Below, piece after piece: positions 60,424 through 64,000 of a stretch of 64,000 nucleotides of DNA. Under the pieces are notes generated by a model. It was not told the DNA's origin. It was given only the letters and a program-made list of their open reading frames with translations, and searched no databases. Position numbers and translations under genes: made by a program. Numbering within the stretch: position 1 is the first letter of the stretch; the number at the start of each line of letters is the position of its first letter. This DNA comes from JBKECY01 sp047975025 (GTDB taxonomy: Bacteria > Bacillota > Clostridia > Lachnospirales > Lachnospiraceae), in NCBI GenBank assembly GCA_047975025.1, contig JBKECY010000079.1, positions 5,584 through 69,583 on the forward strand, read 5' to 3'.

Positions 60424-61198
60424 GTTTTGTGACAAAAGATCTGTGCTTTACCTATGAAAGCACACAAATTCTCGACCATATATCGCTGGATACCCGAAAA
60501 GGGGAGTTCGTGGGAATCATTGGCCCAATGGAAGCGGCAAAAGCACGCTGCTCAAATGTATGTACCGCGTACTCAAACCGGACAGCGGAGCGATTTTCCT
60601 AAATGAGCGCCCGCTTGAGGAGTATCGCATCCGGGAGTCGGCGAGAGAGGTAGCTGTCGTAGCCCAGCATACAGCCATCAGCTTTGACTTCACTGTGTGG
60701 GAGATTGTGCTGCTGGGGCGCTCGGCCTATAAGCACTTCTTGGAAAATGACTCTGCGTACGACTACAAGCTCGCGCGTCAGGCGTTGGAGACGGTAGGGA
60801 TGAGCGGATTCGAAAAGCGTTCCTACAATGAGCTTTCAGGAGGCGAACAGCGAAGAGTCATCCTGGCGCAGGCACTTGTGCAGCAACCGTCCTGCCTGCT
60901 GTTGGATGAGCCGACCAATCATCTGGATATTAAGTTTCAGTTGCGCCTGATGAGTATTGTGAAGAAACTGGATATAACTGCCGTATGTGCTATTCATGAT
61001 CTGAATATTGCCGCGATGTTCTGTGATTATCTCTATGTCTTGCAGCAAGGTGTCGTAGTGGCGGAGGGCAGGACGAAGGAAATCCTGACACCGCAGCTGA
61101 TCCGGGAAATCTATGAAGTGGAAGCGCAGGTTATGGAAGATCAGGAGGGGGGGACTGCATATATCCTATGCGGTTCCGGAATCATAGAATTCCCCTAA
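60420..61198 (+). pseudogene. BtuD/FecE-type ABC transporter ATPase with a one-base frameshift in Walker A
   Basis: The first frame starts at ATG 60420 (overlapping the permease stop) and gives SFVTKDLCFTYESTQILDHISLDTRKGEFVGIIGP, then leaves frame. The second frame resumes and matches an ABC cassette to the end: MYRVLKPDSGAIFLNERPL, LSGGEQRRVILAQAL, LLLDEPTNHLD and IHDLN. Restoring one base within the CCC run at 60524-60526 would recreate GPNGSGKSTLLK. The Walker A lysine is thus out of frame, so the gene is inactive as read. The cause may be a real mutation or a sequencing error in a homopolymer. The rest of the gene is intact, which favours a recent event or an error. Confidence 0.9.
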
Positions 61199-61205
61199 AA
61201 GACAG

Positions 61206-61234
61206 TTGCCATTACAGATAAACTCCCGTATAAT
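61206..61234 (+). promoter_or_regulatory. Promoter of upp
   Basis: TTGCCA (61206-61211) and a perfect TATAAT (61229-61234) are separated by 17 bp, about 50 bases before the upp start codon. Confidence 0.85.
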
Positions 61235-61285
61235 ACTTTTGGAACTATGTTAGACAAAATTGTAATCACAGAAAGCGAGTAAGCT

Positions 61286-61915
61286 ATGGGACATGTACAC
61301 ATTATGGATCATCCGCTGATACAGCATAAAATCAGTTATATCAGAAGGGAATCACTGGGCTCCAAGGAATTCCGCGAAATGGTTTCGGAGATTGCCATGT
61401 TACTCTGTTATGAGGCAACAAGAAACCTGAAACTCAAGGAAGTTACCATCAAGACACCAATCTGCGAGACGACCGCGAAAGAACTTTCGGGTAAGAAGCT
61501 TGCGGTTGTGCCGATTCTGCGTGCAGGCATCGGTATGGTCGAAGGAATGCTGGCAATGATTCCAGCGGCAAAAGTAGGACATATCGGACTCTATCGTGAT
61601 CCGGAGACCCTAAAGCCGGTCGAATATTACTGTAAGCTGCCGGCGGACTGCGGTGAGCGAGAGGTGTTCGTGGTAGACCCGATGCTGGCGACGGGAGGTT
61701 CTTGTGTGGCGGCGATCCAGATGCTAAAAGACAAAGGGGTTAAGAACATTCGTTTTCTGTGTATCATTGCTGCCAAAGAAGGCCTTGCGAAGTTGCAGGA
61801 AGTTCACCCGGATGTAGATGTGTATATCGGTGCACTGGATGAGAAGTTAAATGATCATGGGTATATAGTGCCGGGACTTGGCGATGCGGGAGACCGGATT
61901 TTCGGTACCAAATAG
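61286..61915 (+). CDS. upp: Uracil phosphoribosyltransferase
   Basis: This 209-residue enzyme salvages uracil to UMP with PRPP. The PRPP-binding motif is VVDPMLATGGSCVAAI, and the uracil site is YIVPGLGDAGDRIFGT near the C-terminus. The N-terminus VHIMDHPLIQHKISYIRRESLGSKEFREMV is typical of Firmicute Upp. The length is normal. It is the last conserved housekeeping gene before a gene-poor stretch and the minus-strand defence-like pair at 62387-64000. The start ATG has a weak site (GCGAG). Confidence 0.95.
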   Translation: MGHVHIMDHPLIQHKISYIRRESLGSKEFREMVSEIAMLLCYEATRNLKLKEVTIKTPICETTAKELSGKKLAVVPILRAGIGMVEGMLAMIPAAKVGHIGLYRDPETLKPVEYYCKLPADCGEREVFVVDPMLATGGSCVAAIQMLKDKGVKNIRFLCIIAAKEGLAKLQEVHPDVDVYIGALDEKLNDHGYIVPGLGDAGDRIFGTK

Positions 61916-62319
61916 AATCGTAAATAGGATATACTGGAAAAGAGACCGGACAAGGTCAATGTTATTTAGTAACACTAAAAAATGACCATCTGCCACAAAT
62001 TGATAAGGCCTAAGGGGTGGCTCTTCGGCCAGTGGCTGATAGTTTTCTACCTCAAACAGAAAAAGTAGCCTAGTTAATCAAGCTGCTTTTGGGGGCCTTT
62101 ATGAAGTTGTTGAGGGATTCACCTCTTGGCATGAAAAATGCAGCTTTTGGCGTACTGAGGCAAGTACGGGGAAGGGCTGCATTCTTTTTTGCGTATATTT
62201 TGACAGTACTTATTTTAACATATAAGAATGTCGGGGAAAATCGCAGGGGAGTGCCAATTTATGTATGGAGAATGTAATTTGAGTGCCATATAAAATGTGA
62301 ACCATTTTATATCAAGATG
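61916..62319. other. Gene-poor stretch between upp and the S-4TM gene
   Basis: About 400 bp hold no protein gene I can support. A hairpin AAAAGTAGC/GCTGCTTTT lies at 62061-62090 and a strong terminator at 62137-62191. TTGACA occurs at 62200. A 62-codon open frame (62089-62277) has a hydrophobic run but no ribosome binding site. The stretch might encode a small structured RNA or be a remnant of island insertion. Confidence 0.5.
62137..62191 (+). terminator. Strong two-part hairpin terminator downstream of upp
   Basis: AATGCAGC (62137-62144) pairs with GCTGCATT (62176-62183). A nested stem CGTACT/AGTACG (62151-62168) lies inside. CTTTTTTG follows. It is far from the upp stop (about 220 bases), which raises the chance that it ends a small RNA. 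Confidence 0.75.
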
Positions 62320-62366
62320 AAAAGTCCACAGTATGCTAAGATAGCAAAACTGTAGACTTTTGTTTT
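62320..62366. terminator. Bidirectional terminator after the S-4TM gene
   Basis: AAAAGTC-ACAGT (62320-62332) pairs with ACTGT-GACTTTT (62349-62361), with T runs on both strands. A second small hairpin AACCTTT/AAAGGTT (62372-62387) overlaps the S-4TM stop codon. Confidence 0.75.
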
Positions 62367-62386
62367 AAAATAACCTTTTATAAAGG

Positions 62387-63244
62387 TTATGGAAGAAAAT
62401 CATGATACATTTTTGATAATTCAAATGCTATTCGCTTGTGAATAAAATTTATTTCTAATACAGGTAGTTTGCGGCGTTTATTAATGAAATCCTGCAGTTT
62501 GCAAAGATTTTTCATGTCTCTGCTATCCGATAAAGTTTCTGACGCACCATCAATTTTTAGAGATAAATCACGATACTCTTTATTTGCTAGAACTCTTTCT
62601 ATGCACCTTGTAATAATTCCTCCCGATCCTAAGATACCAATCATAATACCATTACCCATACTTACATTTCGGATTGCAAAAACCGCAACTACTACAGCAA
62701 AGATAACAAACATAATATTTATAAGACAACGTTTATCAGCCATTTTTTTATTCCACCAGCAATTTTGTTTTTGACATTCATACTGAGCATCTCTTTCAGA
62801 ATACGATGTAGGTATATCATACCAATCACGAACTCCAGGTGGAGTGTCATTACCTGTATTAGTGATTTGTACATGGTAGTACTTTCGCTTAGTATGAATT
62901 AACTTAGAAGATCTCTCTTTTAATTTTCGTAAATCGTTATCTTCAAAAGATTCAATACCAATATTTAATACATAAGCATCAAAATAACTTCGAAAAGATG
63001 CAGCGTTCGAAAGTGTATGAGATAAGGTGAGCCCTAGTAAAACAGCCATTAAGTCAGCAATTAAAGGAATCCACTGAAACCACGATGTATTAATAGAGAT
63101 AAAAACACATGCTGCGGAAATAAGGCAAAGGAACCAAATGAGATAACTTAGTAGTTCTGCACGATTATAATAAACTCTGGCGGCAAATTGGTATTTAAGC
63201 ATTTCCTTTTCGTTTTGTCTTGCGTTTATTTTGTTCATAGTCAT
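62387..63244 (-). CDS. S-4TM family putative pore-forming effector
   Basis: This 285-residue protein has four membrane segments (about residues 33-54, 60-80, 179-199, 203-220) in two pairs. The family signature runs in order: NARQNEKEMLKYQ, FRSYFDAYVLNI, RDWYDIP, and ECQKQNCWWNKKM, with LQDFINKRRKLPV near the end. This is the S-4TM group predicted by comparative genomics to be pore-forming effectors activated by SMODS-type nucleotidyltransferases in CBASS systems, causing cell death on phage infection. The start is ATG 63244 or 63238, inside the upstream gene (overlap 44-50 bases), so translation is coupled to it. The GC content is lower than in the neighbouring core genes. Confidence 0.85.
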   Translation of the reverse strand: MTMNKINARQNEKEMLKYQFAARVYYNRAELLSYLIWFLCLISAACVFISINTSWFQWIPLIADLMAVLLGLTLSHTLSNAASFRSYFDAYVLNIGIESFEDNDLRKLKERSSKLIHTKRKYYHVQITNTGNDTPPGVRDWYDIPTSYSERDAQYECQKQNCWWNKKMADKRCLINIMFVIFAVVVAVFAIRNVSMGNGIMIGILGSGGIITRCIERVLANKEYRDLSLKIDGASETLSDSRDMKNLCKLQDFINKRRKLPVLEINFIHKRIAFELSKMYHDFLP

Positions 63245-64000
63245 TAAACTTCTCGATTCCCTCCTCAATAGTTATTAAATCAGATAATAAAATCTGCTGG
63301 AGACGCATATCCGTGTAGAATGGTAACATATGTTGTCCATGACATTTTCTGATATTTGTATTGCTGCTACATGGACAATCGTGATGACCACGATAAGAGT
63401 GATCTCTGCTGTACCGCATTATCTGAACAGTTTTTGTGAAATTGCATGCTTGTAAATGCTCCTGATAAGACTGTACAATACCCACGAAATAGTGCGCTCT
63501 TTCTCCAAAGGGGAATTCCCCATATCGTTGGAAATACTCATACGAAAGAAAGTAAGGCTCAACGTATTCATCCATCCATTCGTTCAAATCGAATCCGTTT
63601 ATAAAACGGATTCGTATGTCGGTATCCGTAGCGAGACATAACCGACCATCAGAATAGTAATGATGATAGCCGGAGGAAATTTGATTTCCAGTATCCATAA
63701 CATAAGGCAACAAATCAGAATCAGTCGGGATGAAGATATCAATGATATAAGATTTGCGTAATATGTAGTTGTCTATTGAACGGTATACCAGAATCGTCCC
63801 ATGCAAATGAAGAGTCTCATTTGCATTTTCGGGCGATACAAGTTTCATATCAGGATATTTATTAAAGAAAGCTGACCTGCCCCCCGATTTTTGTACCAGT
63901 CGCAATGTTAGTAATGACCGGTATCCGGTAGGGTAAATCCTTATCAGCTTGACGACATCGTAACATTTCTTGGTGGATTGTTCAAGGGCGGCCGTAGGCC
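63195..64000 (-). CDS. E2-like (ubiquitin-conjugating fold) protein with SEC-C-like tail, 5' end beyond window
   Basis: The frame is open from the window edge (first whole codon at 63998) to the stop at 63195, so the start may lie beyond 64000; TTG at 63905 is only a possible start. The core reads LHLHGTILV, then YIIDIFIPTDSDLLPYV, then HYYSDGRLCLATD. The last segment matches the E2 active-site pattern H-x(n)-G-x-x-C-L; the catalytic Cys codon is 63638-63636. FGERAHYFVGIVQSYQEH follows, as in bacterial E2-like proteins. The C-terminus has CPCSSNTNIRKCHG, a SEC-C-like zinc motif. No E1 or JAB domain is visible. It precedes and overlaps the S-4TM gene, which fits a short CBASS-type operon. Confidence 0.72.
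   Translation of the reverse strand, partial: PTAALEQSTKKCYDVVKLIRIYPTGYRSLLTLRLVQKSGGRSAFFNKYPDMKLVSPENANETLHLHGTILVYRSIDNYILRKSYIIDIFIPTDSDLLPYVMDTGNQISSGYHHYYSDGRLCLATDTDIRIRFINGFDLNEWMDEYVEPYFLSYEYFQRYGEFPFGERAHYFVGIVQSYQEHLQACNFTKTVQIMRYSRDHSYRGHHDCPCSSNTNIRKCHGQHMLPFYTDMRLQQILLSDLITIEEGIEKFNDYEQNKRKTKRKGNA

Noticed and set aside
62089..62277. 62-codon open frame after upp
   Set aside because: No ribosome binding site, it spans a strong terminator, and no family resemblance.
1..64000. CRISPR array, tRNA or rRNA genes, intact IS elements
   Set aside because: No regularly spaced direct repeats, no tRNA-like cloverleaf noticed and no transposase gene seen. A tRNAscan run would be needed to exclude tRNA genes fully.

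Overview
The window reads as a chromosomal segment of an anaerobic Clostridia-type Firmicute, most like a gut or soil Lachnospiraceae member. This is an inference from gene content: a superoxide reductase, a clostridial polyferredoxin, YesM/YesN and AgrC/AgrA-type signalling pairs, several ChvE-like sugar systems, UroD-fold methyltransferase-like proteins, strong AGGAGG ribosome binding sites and TTGACA-17-TATAAT promoters. No rRNA, tRNA, CRISPR array or intact insertion sequence was seen.

Layout. 1-5.3 kb: a 5'-truncated GH3 glycosidase, a GHKL kinase/LytTR regulator pair, a cluster of palindromic repeats and a superoxide reductase. 5.3-14.7 kb (minus): a sugar ABC transporter (permease, ATPase, binding protein) with its own sensing operon (membrane-anchored binding protein, YesM-type kinase, YesN-type regulator, second lipoprotein). 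This matches the XylFII-LytS/YesN three-component design. 14.7-25.2 kb: amino acid and sulfur metabolism, namely DAHP synthase behind an aromatic-rich leader peptide and terminator, an amino acid ABC transporter, a four-cluster ferredoxin, cystathionine gamma-synthase-type enzyme, MetY behind a Cys-rich leader peptide, an Rrf2/CymR-like regulator next to cysK, and a HIT protein. 25.2-34.1 kb: an SPFH protein with a tiny ribbon-helix-helix partner, a UroD-like protein with a divergent CdaR-type regulator, a two-gene DNA-repair operon under a LexA box, and a vitamin B6 kinase/MocR pair. 34.1-41.9 kb: a broken KilA-N gene, NUDIX hydrolase, a membrane spermidine-synthase-like protein, a WYL regulator, a transporter, YlmH, and a DnaQ-zinc ribbon fusion. 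41.9-48.0 kb: a PucR-type regulator with nucleobase permease, isochorismatase-fold hydrolase and BMP-type binding protein, then a secreted nuclease.

48.1-56.9 kb: a second ChvE-like sugar system, paralogous to the first, carried with a DUF4432 protein, a UroD-like protein and a LacI regulator fused to an extracellular-type solute-binding domain. LacI-style operators lie at the binding-protein promoter and at the regulator's own promoter. 57.8-61.2 kb: a cobalamin riboswitch controls a BtuFCD-type importer whose ATPase carries a one-base frameshift inside Walker A. 61.3-64 kb: upp, a gene-poor stretch, then a minus-strand pair running off the window: an S-4TM pore-forming effector and an E2-like (ubiquitin-conjugating fold) protein with a SEC-C-like tail.

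The most notable points are the E2/S-4TM pair, which looks like part of a CBASS-type anti-phage operon; two leader peptides whose composition matches the product of the downstream pathway; several genes with a promoter followed by a terminator before the start codon; and the LacI-binding-protein fusion.
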